Shown piece by piece: positions 16,057-25,139 of a DNA stretch of 64,000 nt. The notes under the pieces are model-generated. The model ran no database searches. It saw nothing but the letters and a program-made list of their open reading frames with translations, and was not told the DNA's origin. The stretch's first letter is position 1; every line of letters starts with the position of its first letter. The position numbers were made by a program, and so were the translations under genes. The stretch is taken from assembly GCA_035280345.1 (NCBI GenBank), contig DATEGA010000074.1, positions 18,254-82,253 on the forward strand, written 5' to 3'. The DNA comes from DASSJF01 sp035280345 (GTDB taxonomy: Bacteria; Sysuimicrobiota; Sysuimicrobiia; Sysuimicrobiales; Segetimicrobiaceae).

Positions 16057-17595
16057 ATGATGACGCGTCGGCTCGCGGTGTTGCTGGTCATCGCAGTTGC
16101 GATTGGGACCTTCGGCGCGGGGCCGTCTCGCGGACAGCCGAGGGACCAGGTCGTCATTGATCAAGGCACGGATACCGAAAGCCTTGATCCGATGTTCACC
16201 GAGGCACGTTTCAGCGACAACATCATGCTGACCATGTTCGAGACGCTGGTCACCCGGGACCCGGACATGCGCTACCGGCCTCGCCTCGCGGAGAGCTGGA
16301 AAATCATGAGCCCGACCGTGTGGCAGTTCCGCCTCCGGCAGGGCGTCAAGTTTCACGACGGGGAGCCGTTCAACGCGCAGGCGGTCAAATACACGATCGG
16401 CCGTCTCTACGACCCCGCGATCAAAGCGCCGAGCTTCTTGAAGGGTTTTGTGAAGTTGGATCGCATCGACGTGGTCAACGACTACACGATCAACATCGTG
16501 ACAAAAGAACCGGCCCCGCTGATGCTCGAGTGGTTCGTCTATTTTTACATGATGGCACCCAAGTATTACGGCGGCCTGACTCCGGCGCAGGCGGCGCTGC
16601 GGCCGATCGGCACCGGCGCCTACGTCTTCAAAGAGTGGGTCCACGACGATCACCTGACCGTCACCGCCAATCCGAACTACTGGGGGACGAAGCCAAACAT
16701 CCACACGATCGTCTGGCGGCCGGTGCCTGAAGCGGGGACACGGATTGCCGACCTGCTCTCCGGTGCCGCGGACATCATCGTCAACGTCTCTCCCGACCAG
16801 CTCAACCGGATCAACAGCTCTGCCGTCGCGTCGGTGAAGACCGTGGAAGGCGGCCGCGACATCTTCATCGGGATGCGAACGGACCGGCCGCAGTTCAAGG
16901 ATCCGCGCGTGCGCCAGGCGATGAACTACGCGGTCGATGTCGACGCCATCCTGAAGGGGCTGCTGAACGGGCGCGGCCGGCGCATGGCGACGCTCGTGAA
17001 CGCGTACGCGAATCCCGCGGTCAAGCCCTACCCGTATGATCCGGCCAAGGCGAAGGCGCTCCTGGCCGAAGCCGGCTGGAAGCTCGACAATGGCGCACTG
17101 ACGAAGGACGGCCAGCCTTTCTCCGTCACGCTCGACACCCCGGCCGGCCGCTACATTCGCGACAAGGAACTGGCCGAAGCGACCGCGTCGTATCTGGAGC
17201 AGGCCGGCGTGCGGATCAAGGTCAACCCGCTCGCGTGGCCGGTGTACGCGAAGAAGATGTTCGAAGATACCAACCCGGCGGACATGTATTTGCTCGGCCT
17301 CGGCTCGTCGTTCGACGGGCAAGACGAGATCCGCTATCTGCAAAAGGACTTCGGCTACAACCCGACGTTTTGGAACAACGTGGACTTCGAAAAAGGCTAC
17401 CACGATCTCAACCTGACGGTCGACCCGAAACAGCGCATGGAGATCCTGTACAAGCTGCAGCAGATCGCCCATGACGATCCGCCGATCATCTACCTATATA
17501 AACAGACCGACTACTACGGGGTGAGCAAGCGGCTCAACTGGACGCCCCGCCGGGATGAATTGATCATCCTCGGCCAAGCATCCCTGACGCGGTAG
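16057..17595 (+). CDS. Peptide-type ABC transporter substrate-binding protein
   Basis: Family 5 periplasmic receptor, 512 residues, with ATG at 16057 (or the adjacent ATG) after TAGGGAGGGAAG. The signal peptide is hydrophobic (LAVLLVIAVAIGTFGAG after an RR pair) and looks Sec-type rather than Tat. Mature landmarks are DQGTDTESLDPMFTEARFSD, VKFHDGEPFNAQAVKYTIGR and IGTGAYVFKEWVHDDHLTV. Unusually, an aspartoacylase-like hydrolase gene (17609) is inserted between this receptor and its permeases (18584, 19505). That ties the hydrolase to the imported ligand and makes an N-acyl amino acid or acylated peptide a reasonable guess. Confidence 0.92.
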   Translation: MMTRRLAVLLVIAVAIGTFGAGPSRGQPRDQVVIDQGTDTESLDPMFTEARFSDNIMLTMFETLVTRDPDMRYRPRLAESWKIMSPTVWQFRLRQGVKFHDGEPFNAQAVKYTIGRLYDPAIKAPSFLKGFVKLDRIDVVNDYTINIVTKEPAPLMLEWFVYFYMMAPKYYGGLTPAQAALRPIGTGAYVFKEWVHDDHLTVTANPNYWGTKPNIHTIVWRPVPEAGTRIADLLSGAADIIVNVSPDQLNRINSSAVASVKTVEGGRDIFIGMRTDRPQFKDPRVRQAMNYAVDVDAILKGLLNGRGRRMATLVNAYANPAVKPYPYDPAKAKALLAEAGWKLDNGALTKDGQPFSVTLDTPAGRYIRDKELAEATASYLEQAGVRIKVNPLAWPVYAKKMFEDTNPADMYLLGLGSSFDGQDEIRYLQKDFGYNPTFWNNVDFEKGYHDLNLTVDPKQRMEILYKLQQIAHDDPPIIYLYKQTDYYGVSKRLNWTPRRDELIILGQASLTR

Positions 17596-17608
17596 CGCCG
17601 CGGCCCAC

Positions 17609-18580
17609 GTGATCATCGACGAGGTCGGCCGGCGCGGCACAAAGGTCTATGGGGAACTCACCTTCGACCACGCCGCGCTGGCCGGCCTCTCCTGGCCGTA
17701 CATCTCGATCCGCGGCACGGCCGACGGTCCCACCGTGTGTGTCAGCGCGGGCATGCACGGGTCCGAGTACGCGGGCATCACGGCGGCTCAGCGGGTCGCC
17801 GAAGAACTCCGGCCGCAGGCGCTTCGCGGGCACGCATTCATCCTTCCGCTGGTGAACCAGCCCGCGTTCTGGGCGCGCGCCGCGGCGATCGTGCCGCTCG
17901 ACGGCAAGAATCCGAGCCAGGTGTTCCCGGGCCGGCGCGACGGCACGGTCACCGAGGTCATGGCCGCCTATCTTTTCGATGAGGTCTTCTGCCGCTGCGA
18001 TGCGCTGGTCGACCTGCACGGCGGGGACATCATGGAGCGGCTCGTCCCGTTTACGATCTTTCAGGAGACCGGAAACCAGGATCTCGACGCGCGGTCGCAG
18101 GCGCTCGCCGCAAGTTACGGGCTGCCGATCGCCGTGCGGCGGTCAAAGGAAGTGCTGAAACGGCAGGTTCCCGGCTATCTGCAGACAGCCATCGCGGTCC
18201 GCGGCATTCCGTCGATCGTGGCGGAAGCCGGCGGCGAAGACCAGGTCAAGCCGGACGACGTCGCCGCGCATATCAGCGGTCTCCGCGGAGTCCTTGCGCA
18301 TCTCGGGATGATCGCGGGTGAAGCGCCGCGGCCGGCGCTGCGCCTCGTCGAGTTCGTGCTCGTGACCGCCGGACAGGACGGGCTCTTCCACCGGACGGCC
18401 GACATCGGCGACCGCGTGCAGGCCGGGCAAGTGATCGGCGGATTGACGGACCTCTGGGGCCGTCCCCTCGAAGATCTCCGCGCGCCCGCGGACGCGGAAG
18501 TGCTCTTCCTGAGCACGAGCATGGCGGCGAAGAAAGGGGCGCTCTTGTTCGGCCTCGGCAAGCCCGTATCGGGCACGTAG
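17609..18580 (+). CDS. Succinylglutamate desuccinylase/aspartoacylase (AstE/AspA-like) family hydrolase
   Basis: Zinc hydrolase of the M14-related AstE/AspA family that removes acyl groups from N-acyl amino acids. Zinc ligands appear in GMHGSEYAG (His50 and Glu53) and VDLHGGD (His near residue 137), with the substrate-contact stretch VFPGRRDGTVTE between them. The 323-residue protein starts at GTG 17609 and has a C-terminal beta-rich part (GDRVQAGQVIGGLTDLWG). There is no signal peptide, so it is cytoplasmic. It is placed between receptor and permease genes of one importer, 13 bases after the first and 3 bases before the second, so cotranslation is probable. The exact acyl substrate is unknown. 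Confidence 0.87.
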   Translation: MIIDEVGRRGTKVYGELTFDHAALAGLSWPYISIRGTADGPTVCVSAGMHGSEYAGITAAQRVAEELRPQALRGHAFILPLVNQPAFWARAAAIVPLDGKNPSQVFPGRRDGTVTEVMAAYLFDEVFCRCDALVDLHGGDIMERLVPFTIFQETGNQDLDARSQALAASYGLPIAVRRSKEVLKRQVPGYLQTAIAVRGIPSIVAEAGGEDQVKPDDVAAHISGLRGVLAHLGMIAGEAPRPALRLVEFVLVTAGQDGLFHRTADIGDRVQAGQVIGGLTDLWGRPLEDLRAPADAEVLFLSTSMAAKKGALLFGLGKPVSGT

Positions 18581-18583
18581 CCG

Positions 18584-19501
18584 ATGGGAACGTTTGTCGC
18601 CCGGCGGCTCCTCGAGTCCGCGACCGTCCTACTCGGCGTGAGCTTCCTGGCCTTCGCGGTCTTGTTCCTGTCCGGCGATCCCACGTATTTGATGATTCCG
18701 GAAAACTATACGCGGCAGCAGATCGCGGAGTTTCGGCACTCGATGGGGTTCGACCGTCCGTGGTACATGCAGTATGGCGACTTTCTGGCGCGCGCCGCGC
18801 GCGGGGACTTCGGCGTGTCGCTGCGGAGCCAGCTGCCGGCGCTCCCGCTCGTGATGGAGCGGATGCCCGCGACGCTCGAACTGGCCGTCGCCGCCATGCT
18901 GCTGTCGCTGGCCGTGGCCGTGCCGACCGGCATCGTCGCCGCGACCCACCGCCGCACACTCGTGGACGGCGCCAGCATGGTCGGCAGCCTGGTCGGGCAG
19001 TCCGCGCCCGGGTTTTGGATCGGGCTCGTGCTCATCCTTGTCTTCGGGGTGGAACTGCGCTGGCTGCCCGTGTCCGGCCGCGGCGGACTGTCGCACCTCG
19101 TCCTGCCCGGCGTGACCCTCGCGATGTACTCGATGGGGCGCAACGCCCGCGTCGTGCGCGCGTCGATGCTGGACGCCCTCGGCCACGACTTCATCCGCAC
19201 CGCCTACGCCAAGGGTGCGTCGCGGCTCGCGGTGCTCTACCGCCATGCGCTGCGCAACGCGCTCTTGCCGATCGTGACGCTTGTCGGCCTGGACTTCGGT
19301 GTCCTGTTGGGAGGCGCCATCATCACGGAAACCGTGTTCGCGTGGCCCGGCGTCGGCCGGCTGGTCATCAACGCCATCTATGAAAAAGACTTTCCGATCG
19401 TCGAGGCGGCGGTGGTTCTCATCGCGGCCATCTTCGTGCTCCTGAATCTATGCGTGGACCTGGCCTACGGTTATCTGGATCCGCGCATCCGGTACAGCTG
19501 A
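18584..19501 (+). CDS. Peptide-type ABC transporter permease, DppB-like
   Basis: Channel subunit for the receptor at 16057. ATG 18584 lies 3 bases after the aspartoacylase-like stop. The 305-residue protein opens MGTFVARRLLESATVLLGVS, contains about six membrane helices, the EAA docking loop from residue 202 (DFIRTAYAKGASRLAVLYRH), FAWPGVGRLVINAIYEKDFP, and ends DLAYGYLDPRIRYS. The sequence is a close relative of the DppB copy at 25140 (same FAWPG..GRL and tail), consistent with duplicated cassettes along this strand. Confidence 0.93.
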   Translation: MGTFVARRLLESATVLLGVSFLAFAVLFLSGDPTYLMIPENYTRQQIAEFRHSMGFDRPWYMQYGDFLARAARGDFGVSLRSQLPALPLVMERMPATLELAVAAMLLSLAVAVPTGIVAATHRRTLVDGASMVGSLVGQSAPGFWIGLVLILVFGVELRWLPVSGRGGLSHLVLPGVTLAMYSMGRNARVVRASMLDALGHDFIRTAYAKGASRLAVLYRHALRNALLPIVTLVGLDFGVLLGGAIITETVFAWPGVGRLVINAIYEKDFPIVEAAVVLIAAIFVLLNLCVDLAYGYLDPRIRYS

Positions 19502-19504
19502 GGG

Positions 19505-20350
19505 ATGCGGGCGCGCGCGCTGCGAAATTTCCGCGGCTCTCCCGGCGCCGTCGGGGGCCTCGTGCTCTTGCTGTGCATCGTCGCGGCGGCCTCGGTCTCC
19601 CCATGGGTCACGGGCCAGTCGACCACTCTCGTCCGGGTGCAGGACCGGCTGCTGCAGCCGCTGACCGTGCAGGGCGGCTACCGGCACTGGCTCGGAACGG
19701 ACGCGCTCGGCCGCGACATCTTGAGCCGCCTGCTGGTCGGCGCCCGGATCTCGCTGCTCGTGGGGCTGACGGCGGTGTTGATCGGCGGCAGCCTCGGCAC
19801 GGCGATCGGCTTGTTGAGCGGCTACTACGGCGGGTGGACCGACCGCGTGATGATGCGGTTCGGGGACATGCAACTCGCGTTCCCGTTCATCTTGCTCGCC
19901 CTGGCGGTCATGGCCGTCCTCGGGCCCGGACTCGTCAACATCATCGGCGTGCTGGGTCTCACGAGTTGGGTGACCTACGCCCGCGTCGTGCGCTCGGAGG
20001 TCCTTTCCCTCCGGGAGCGCGAGTTCGTGCAGGCCGCGCGCGCGGTCGGCGCGCCCGCGGCACGAGTGCTGGTGGTCCACGCGCTGCCCAACGTGGTGGG
20101 GACGGTGATCGTCGTGGCGACGTTTTCGGTCGCCAGCACGATCCTGGCGGAAGCCGGACTCAGTTTTCTCGGCCTCGGCGTGGGCGCGTCGACGCCGACG
20201 TGGGGGGCGATGCTCGCCGACGCCCGGGAATACATGACCGATGCCTGGTGGCTGACCGCGTTTCCGGGACTGGCCATCCTCATGACCGTCCTCGGCGTCA
20301 ACTTGGTCGGGGACTGGCTGCGCGACTACTTGGATCCGCGCCTTCGATGA
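19505..20350 (+). CDS. Peptide-type ABC transporter permease, DppC-like
   Basis: Second channel subunit for the 16057 receptor, 281 residues, starting 3 bases after the DppB stop. Features: a membrane helix near the N-terminus, RHWLGTDALGRDILSRLLVGARISLLVGL without the long cytoplasmic leader seen in other copies, the EAA loop from residue 173 (EFVQAARAVGAPAARVLVVH), SFLGLGVGASTPTWGAML and the end GDWLRDYLDPRLR. No ATPase gene follows; the next gene, after 33 bases, encodes a BNR-repeat protein. Confidence 0.92.
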   Translation: MRARALRNFRGSPGAVGGLVLLLCIVAAASVSPWVTGQSTTLVRVQDRLLQPLTVQGGYRHWLGTDALGRDILSRLLVGARISLLVGLTAVLIGGSLGTAIGLLSGYYGGWTDRVMMRFGDMQLAFPFILLALAVMAVLGPGLVNIIGVLGLTSWVTYARVVRSEVLSLREREFVQAARAVGAPAARVLVVHALPNVVGTVIVVATFSVASTILAEAGLSFLGLGVGASTPTWGAMLADAREYMTDAWWLTAFPGLAILMTVLGVNLVGDWLRDYLDPRLR

Positions 20351-20383
20351 TTCGAGCACTGCGATAGACGGGAGGTATACAGG

Positions 20384-23300
20384 ATGAGCCAGAGTGCGTT
20401 GGACCGCGACCCGGGCCTGCTCAATTCGCTCCGCTGGCGGCAGGTCGGGCCGTTTCGAGGAGGCCGCGTCGTCGCAGTCGCCGGCCACCCTACGCGCCCG
20501 CAGGTCTTCTACTTCGGTTCCACGGGCGGCGGCGTGTGGAAGACCGAGGACGCCGGCTGGAACTGGCACAACATTTCCGACGGATTCTTCAACACCGCCT
20601 CGGTCGGCGCGATCGCCGTCGCGGAATCGGACCCCAATGTGATCTACGCCGGTATGGGCGAATCGTGCATCCGCGGCAACGTCGCGCACGGCGACGGCGT
20701 CTATCGGACCGATGACGGCGGGAAAACGTGGCGGCATGCCGGCCTCGGCGACAGCCAGCATATCGCGCGCGTGCGCATCGACCCCCGCGATCCGAGCCTG
20801 GTCTACGCCGCGGTGCTGGGACACGTCTTCGGCCCAAGCGACGAGCGCGGCGTCTTCCGGTCCAAGGACGGCGGCAAGACCTGGACGCGCAGCCTCTTCC
20901 GAAGCAACCGCGCGGGCGCGTGCGATCTCAGCATGGATGCGAACAATCCGCGGGTGCTCTACGCGGCGGTCTGGGAGGCCCACCGCACGCCGTGGGGCCT
21001 CAGCAGCGGCGGCCCCGGGAGCGGCCTCTTCAAGACGACCGACGGCGGCGAAACCTGGATCGAACTGACCGGCAACCCCGGCCTCCCGGGCGGCACCAGC
21101 GGCCGCATCGGCGTGGCCGCCTCCGCGGCGCGGCCGGACCGCGTCTGGGCGATCGTCGAAGCCGAGGAAGGCGGCATCTTTCGGTCCGACAACGGCGGCG
21201 CGACGTGGGAACGGCTCAACGACGAGCGGGAGCCGCGGCAGCGTCCCTTCTACTACAGCCACATCTTCGCCGACCCGTCGGATCCGGAAACCGTCTACGT
21301 CGCGAACCTGGATCTGTGGCGATCGGTCGACGGCGGGCGGACGTTCCAGAAAAAGTCGCTCCCGCACGGGGACCATCACGACCTCTGGCTGGACCCGAAA
21401 GATCCGCAGCGCATGATCAATGGCAGTGACGGCGGGGGGAGCGTCTCGCTGAACGGCGGAGAGTCCTGGTCCACGCTGTACAACCAGCCGACGGCCGAGC
21501 TGTACCACGTGATCACCGATAATCAGATCCCCTACCGCATCTATGGCGCACAGCAGGATAACTCGACCATCTGCCTGCCGAGCTCGGCTCTCAACGGCGC
21601 GATCCATCCCAACTCGTATCACGATGTTGGCGGCAGCGAGTCCGGTTACATCGCGGTGCGTCCCGATAATCCGAACATCGTCTACGCCGGCATCTTCCAA
21701 GGGATGATGACGCGATACGACCACCACACCGGGGACGTCCGCGACAACACCGTGTGGCCGCAAAACCTGGCCGGCTGGGGCGCCGAAGCGCTGAAGTACC
21801 GATTCCAGTGGACGTTTCCGATTGTGCTGTCCCCGCACGACCCCAACGTCCTGTATGCCACCGGCAACCACGTCTTCCGGACAACCGACGAAGGCGCGAG
21901 CTGGGAGGTGATCAGCCCCGACCTGACGCGCAACGACCCCGGCAAGCTGGGCCAGTCGGGCGGGCCGGTCACGAAGGACAACGTGGGCACCGAGTACTAC
22001 TGCACGATCTTCGCGTTCTGTGAGTCGCCCCGCAAAGCGGGTGTCCTCTGGGCCGGCTCCGACGACGGTCTCGTCCACGTCTCCGCCGACGGCGGCAAGA
22101 ACTGGCGCAACGTCACACCCAAGGCCCTGCCGGAATGGGCGCTCATCAGCATCATCGAGGCGTCTCCGCACGATCCCGCCGCCGCGTTCGTCGCGGCCAC
22201 CCGGTACAAGTCGGATGATCTCCGCCCGTACCTCTTCAAGACCAAGGACTACGGCGCGACGTGGGATCTCATCATCGACGGGCTGCCCGAGAATCTCATC
22301 ACGCGCTCGGTGCGTGAGGACCCGGCGCGTGCGGGCATCTTGTATGCTGGCACGGAAACCGGCGTCTTCGTCAGCCTCAACGGCGGAGGACGCTGGACGG
22401 CGCTCCGAGGCGGGCTCCCGGTGTCGCCGGCGCACGACCTGGTGGTGAAAGACAGCGAGCTCGTCGTCGCCACGCACGGCCGGTCGTTTTGGATTCTCGA
22501 CGACCTGACACCGCTGCGGCAGCTCGCGGCGGAAGCGCCCGCGGCCGGCGCGCACCTGTTCGCCCCGCGCACCACCACCCGCGCGAGGTACAAGTCATTA
22601 TCCCTTCGAAAGGGCGGGCGTGTCCTCTACGGCCGGGCCGGCGGTTTCGGCATCACGGCGCGCGACACCGGAAACGGATCGCCCTCGCTGCTCGACGCCG
22701 GCGAAAACCCGCCCTCCGGCGTGGTCGTGCACTACTACCTCCGCGAGAAGCCGGCCGCGGAGGTGAAGCTCGCGTTTCTCGATGACCGGGATCGTCTGAT
22801 CCGCGAGTTTTCGAGCAATGACAAGGCGCCGGACCGCCGGTCCGGGCTCGCCTATTCGCTGACCGGCGACGAGCAGAACCCCACGGTGCCGGCCGAGAAA
22901 GGCGGCAACCGCTTCGTCTGGAACATGCGGCTCCCCGGAGCGCGCGAAGTCCCGGACGCGGCGCTGTGGTTCGGGTTCATGGGCGGACCGGTCGTCCTGC
23001 CCGGCACGTACAAAGTGCGGTTGACCGCCGGCCGCGAGGTACTCACGAAGCCCTTCGAGATCGTGAAGGACCCGCGCCTCGACCTACCGGACCGGGCGCT
23101 CCAGGACCAGTTTCAATTCTTGCGCGACATCCGCGACACGCTGAGCGGCATCAACGGGGCCGTGATCACCGCCCGCGAGATCCGCGAGCAGATCAAGCAG
23201 TGGGTGTCGCGCGCCGAAGGCCTGCGGGGCAGCGACGCCCTCGCCGGCGCCGCGCGGGAGCTCGGCGCGGAGCTGGACCGCATCGAGGACGAACTGATCC

Positions 23301-23560
23301 AGTGGCGGGCGCAGGCCTACGAGGATGTCTTCCACTATCCCGTGCGGCTCAACAACCAGATCGCGACGATCGCCGATCTCATGAGCATCACCGACGGCGC
23401 GCCGACCCGGCAGGCCCGCGAACTGTTCGCGGAGCTGCGCGCACGCGCCGACACACAGCTCAAACGGCTGGCGGAGATCAAGAAAGGCGGCGTCGCGATG
23501 TTTAGCGACGCCCTGCGGAAGCTCGGCGTCCCGCCGATCAAGATTCCGGCGGACGAATAA
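20384..23560 (+). CDS. Large BNR/Asp-box beta-propeller protein (VPS10/sortilin-like glycosyl-hydrolase-type)
   Basis: A 1058-residue protein built mainly of beta-propeller blades marked by Asp-boxes (SxDxGxTW type). At least ten are visible, including TDDGGKTW, SKDGGKTW, TTDGGETW, SDNGGATW, SVDGGRTF, SLNGGESW, TTDEGASW, SADGGKNW and TKDYGATW, from about residue 45 to 690. A beta-rich segment and a helical C-terminal stretch (about 900-1050) follow. Relatives are annotated as glycosyl hydrolase or sortilin-like, mostly without biochemical proof, and usually carry a signal peptide. This one starts MSQSALDRDPGLLNSLRWRQ with no export signal, so it appears cytoplasmic. ATG 20384 has a good GGGAGG site. 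It sits between two peptide importers; it may bind or process an imported compound, but function is not established. Confidence 0.85.
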   Translation: MSQSALDRDPGLLNSLRWRQVGPFRGGRVVAVAGHPTRPQVFYFGSTGGGVWKTEDAGWNWHNISDGFFNTASVGAIAVAESDPNVIYAGMGESCIRGNVAHGDGVYRTDDGGKTWRHAGLGDSQHIARVRIDPRDPSLVYAAVLGHVFGPSDERGVFRSKDGGKTWTRSLFRSNRAGACDLSMDANNPRVLYAAVWEAHRTPWGLSSGGPGSGLFKTTDGGETWIELTGNPGLPGGTSGRIGVAASAARPDRVWAIVEAEEGGIFRSDNGGATWERLNDEREPRQRPFYYSHIFADPSDPETVYVANLDLWRSVDGGRTFQKKSLPHGDHHDLWLDPKDPQRMINGSDGGGSVSLNGGESWSTLYNQPTAELYHVITDNQIPYRIYGAQQDNSTICLPSSALNGAIHPNSYHDVGGSESGYIAVRPDNPNIVYAGIFQGMMTRYDHHTGDVRDNTVWPQNLAGWGAEALKYRFQWTFPIVLSPHDPNVLYATGNHVFRTTDEGASWEVISPDLTRNDPGKLGQSGGPVTKDNVGTEYYCTIFAFCESPRKAGVLWAGSDDGLVHVSADGGKNWRNVTPKALPEWALISIIEASPHDPAAAFVAATRYKSDDLRPYLFKTKDYGATWDLIIDGLPENLITRSVREDPARAGILYAGTETGVFVSLNGGGRWTALRGGLPVSPAHDLVVKDSELVVATHGRSFWILDDLTPLRQLAAEAPAAGAHLFAPRTTTRARYKSLSLRKGGRVLYGRAGGFGITARDTGNGSPSLLDAGENPPSGVVVHYYLREKPAAEVKLAFLDDRDRLIREFSSNDKAPDRRSGLAYSLTGDEQNPTVPAEKGGNRFVWNMRLPGAREVPDAALWFGFMGGPVVLPGTYKVRLTAGREVLTKPFEIVKDPRLDLPDRALQDQFQFLRDIRDTLSGINGAVITAREIREQIKQWVSRAEGLRGSDALAGAARELGAELDRIEDELIQWRAQAYEDVFHYPVRLNNQIATIADLMSITDGAPTRQARELFAELRARADTQLKRLAEIKKGGVAMFSDALRKLGVPPIKIPADE

Positions 23561-23600
23561 GCGTAGGACACCACACAGCACTACGGGGGAGGCGCAACCG

Positions 23601-25112
23601 ATGAAGTGGGCACGGACGGCAATGCTGGCAGCAGGCCTGGCCCTTGCGTTGGCGGCGGCGATGGGGTCGCCAATCCCACCGTCGCATGCGGCGGCCGCCG
23701 GTACGGTGACGGTCGCGCAGGGCGCCGAGCCCGCCACGCTCGATCCGCTTCAGGAGATCTCCCGCACCGGCTACAACGTCACGCTGCAGATCTACGACCC
23801 GCTCTTCATGCGCAACCCGGCGGGCCGGATCGTCCCGATGCTGGCGAGCGGCTACAAGATCGTCAACCCGACGACCTGGCAGTTCAGCCTGCGCAAGGGC
23901 GTCAAGTTCCACAACGGCGAGCCGTTCGACGCGGCGGCGGTCAAGTTCACCATCGAGCGCGCGATGCTCAAGGACTCCCCGTCGAATTATCTGGTGGATG
24001 GGGTGAAGAGCGTTCGCGCGGTCGATCCGTACACCGTCGAAGTCACGACCGCCGATCCGCTGCCGCTGCTGCTGCCGAGGCTGATGCTGCTGGGCATCGC
24101 CCCGCCGAAGTACTACCAGGAGCGGGGGGCGAGCTACGTCGCCACGCATCCGGTGGGCACCGGCCCGTACCGCTTCCAGTCGTGGGTCAAGGACGACCGG
24201 CTGACCCTAACCGCCAACCACGACTACTGGGGCGGCGCACCGTCCATCCAAACGGTCGTGTTCCGCCTGATCCCCGACCCGGCGGCGCGCGTCGCGGCGT
24301 TCCGGAGCGGCGAGGTCGACCTCATCACCGATTTCGCGCCCGACCTCGTGCCGAGCGTGGCGAACGATCCTCGGCTCAAGGTCGCGGTGACGACCGGCAC
24401 GCGCTCCATCAACATCATGCTCGACACGCAGACCGGGCCGCTGCGCGATAAGCGCGTCCGCCAGGCCCTCAACTATGCCGTCGACAAGGACACGATCGTC
24501 AAGAACATCCTCGGCGGCTTCGGGACCGTCGAGTCGACGCTCGTTCCCGCCGCGTACCTCGGGTTCAACCCACGGCTCAAGCCCTACGCGTACGATCCGG
24601 CGAAGGCAAAGGCGCTCCTCGCCCAGGCCGGCTACCCCAACGGATTCCCGATCGTCTTTCAGTCACCCCGCGGCCGGTATCTCGCGGACGCGCAGGTGTC
24701 GCAGGCGGTCGTGGGCTACCTGAAGGCCGCCGGAGTCAACGCGGATCTCAAGTATTACGAGTGGGGCAACTACGTCAACATGTACTTCAAGCACCAGCTC
24801 GGGCCGATCTTCCTGATCGGCTCGGCGTCCGCGGCCCTCGACGCGGCCGACGCGCTCGAGAACGTCTCCTGCGGCGTGTGGGACTCGTGGTACTGCAACC
24901 AGGGCATCCAAGCGATGTACACAAAGGCGATCGCGACGGTGCAGCCCGACCGCCGCGCGGCCCAGTACCGTGAGATTCAACCCCTGATCTACGACGAGGC
25001 GCCGATCATCTTCATGTACGCCCAGAAAGGCATCTACGGCGTGAACGCGCGCCTCAACTGGACGCCGCAGGACGACGAGACACTGTGGTTGGCCAAGTCA
25101 ACCGTGAAGTAA
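23601..25112 (+). CDS. Peptide-type ABC transporter substrate-binding protein
   Basis: Family 5 periplasmic receptor of 503 residues with a Sec-type signal (MKWARTAMLAAGLALALAAA and a cleavage region around SHAAAAG). The start ATG follows GGGGGAGG. Landmarks are VTVAQGAEPATLDPLQEISR, VKFHNGEPFDAAAVKFTIER, GTGPYRFQSWVKDDRLTLTA and the C-terminal INARLNWTPQDDETLWL-like ending (here GVNARLNWTPQDDETLWLAK). It resembles the receptor at 16057 closely in its C-terminal NWTP region, which supports duplication of whole cassettes. Permeases follow at 25140 and 26054. Ligand unknown; the neighbouring amidohydrolase at 26974 suggests an amide or Xaa-Pro-like compound. Confidence 0.92.
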   Translation: MKWARTAMLAAGLALALAAAMGSPIPPSHAAAAGTVTVAQGAEPATLDPLQEISRTGYNVTLQIYDPLFMRNPAGRIVPMLASGYKIVNPTTWQFSLRKGVKFHNGEPFDAAAVKFTIERAMLKDSPSNYLVDGVKSVRAVDPYTVEVTTADPLPLLLPRLMLLGIAPPKYYQERGASYVATHPVGTGPYRFQSWVKDDRLTLTANHDYWGGAPSIQTVVFRLIPDPAARVAAFRSGEVDLITDFAPDLVPSVANDPRLKVAVTTGTRSINIMLDTQTGPLRDKRVRQALNYAVDKDTIVKNILGGFGTVESTLVPAAYLGFNPRLKPYAYDPAKAKALLAQAGYPNGFPIVFQSPRGRYLADAQVSQAVVGYLKAAGVNADLKYYEWGNYVNMYFKHQLGPIFLIGSASAALDAADALENVSCGVWDSWYCNQGIQAMYTKAIATVQPDRRAAQYREIQPLIYDEAPIIFMYAQKGIYGVNARLNWTPQDDETLWLAKSTVK

Positions 25113-25139
25113 AGAGCGGCCCGCCAAACTGACGGACCG

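Noticed and set aside
19448..22555. A long open frame on the - strand opposite the DppC and BNR genes
   Set aside because: The opposite strand encodes clear DppC and Asp-box motifs; the antisense translation is low-complexity Arg/Ala/Asp-rich.
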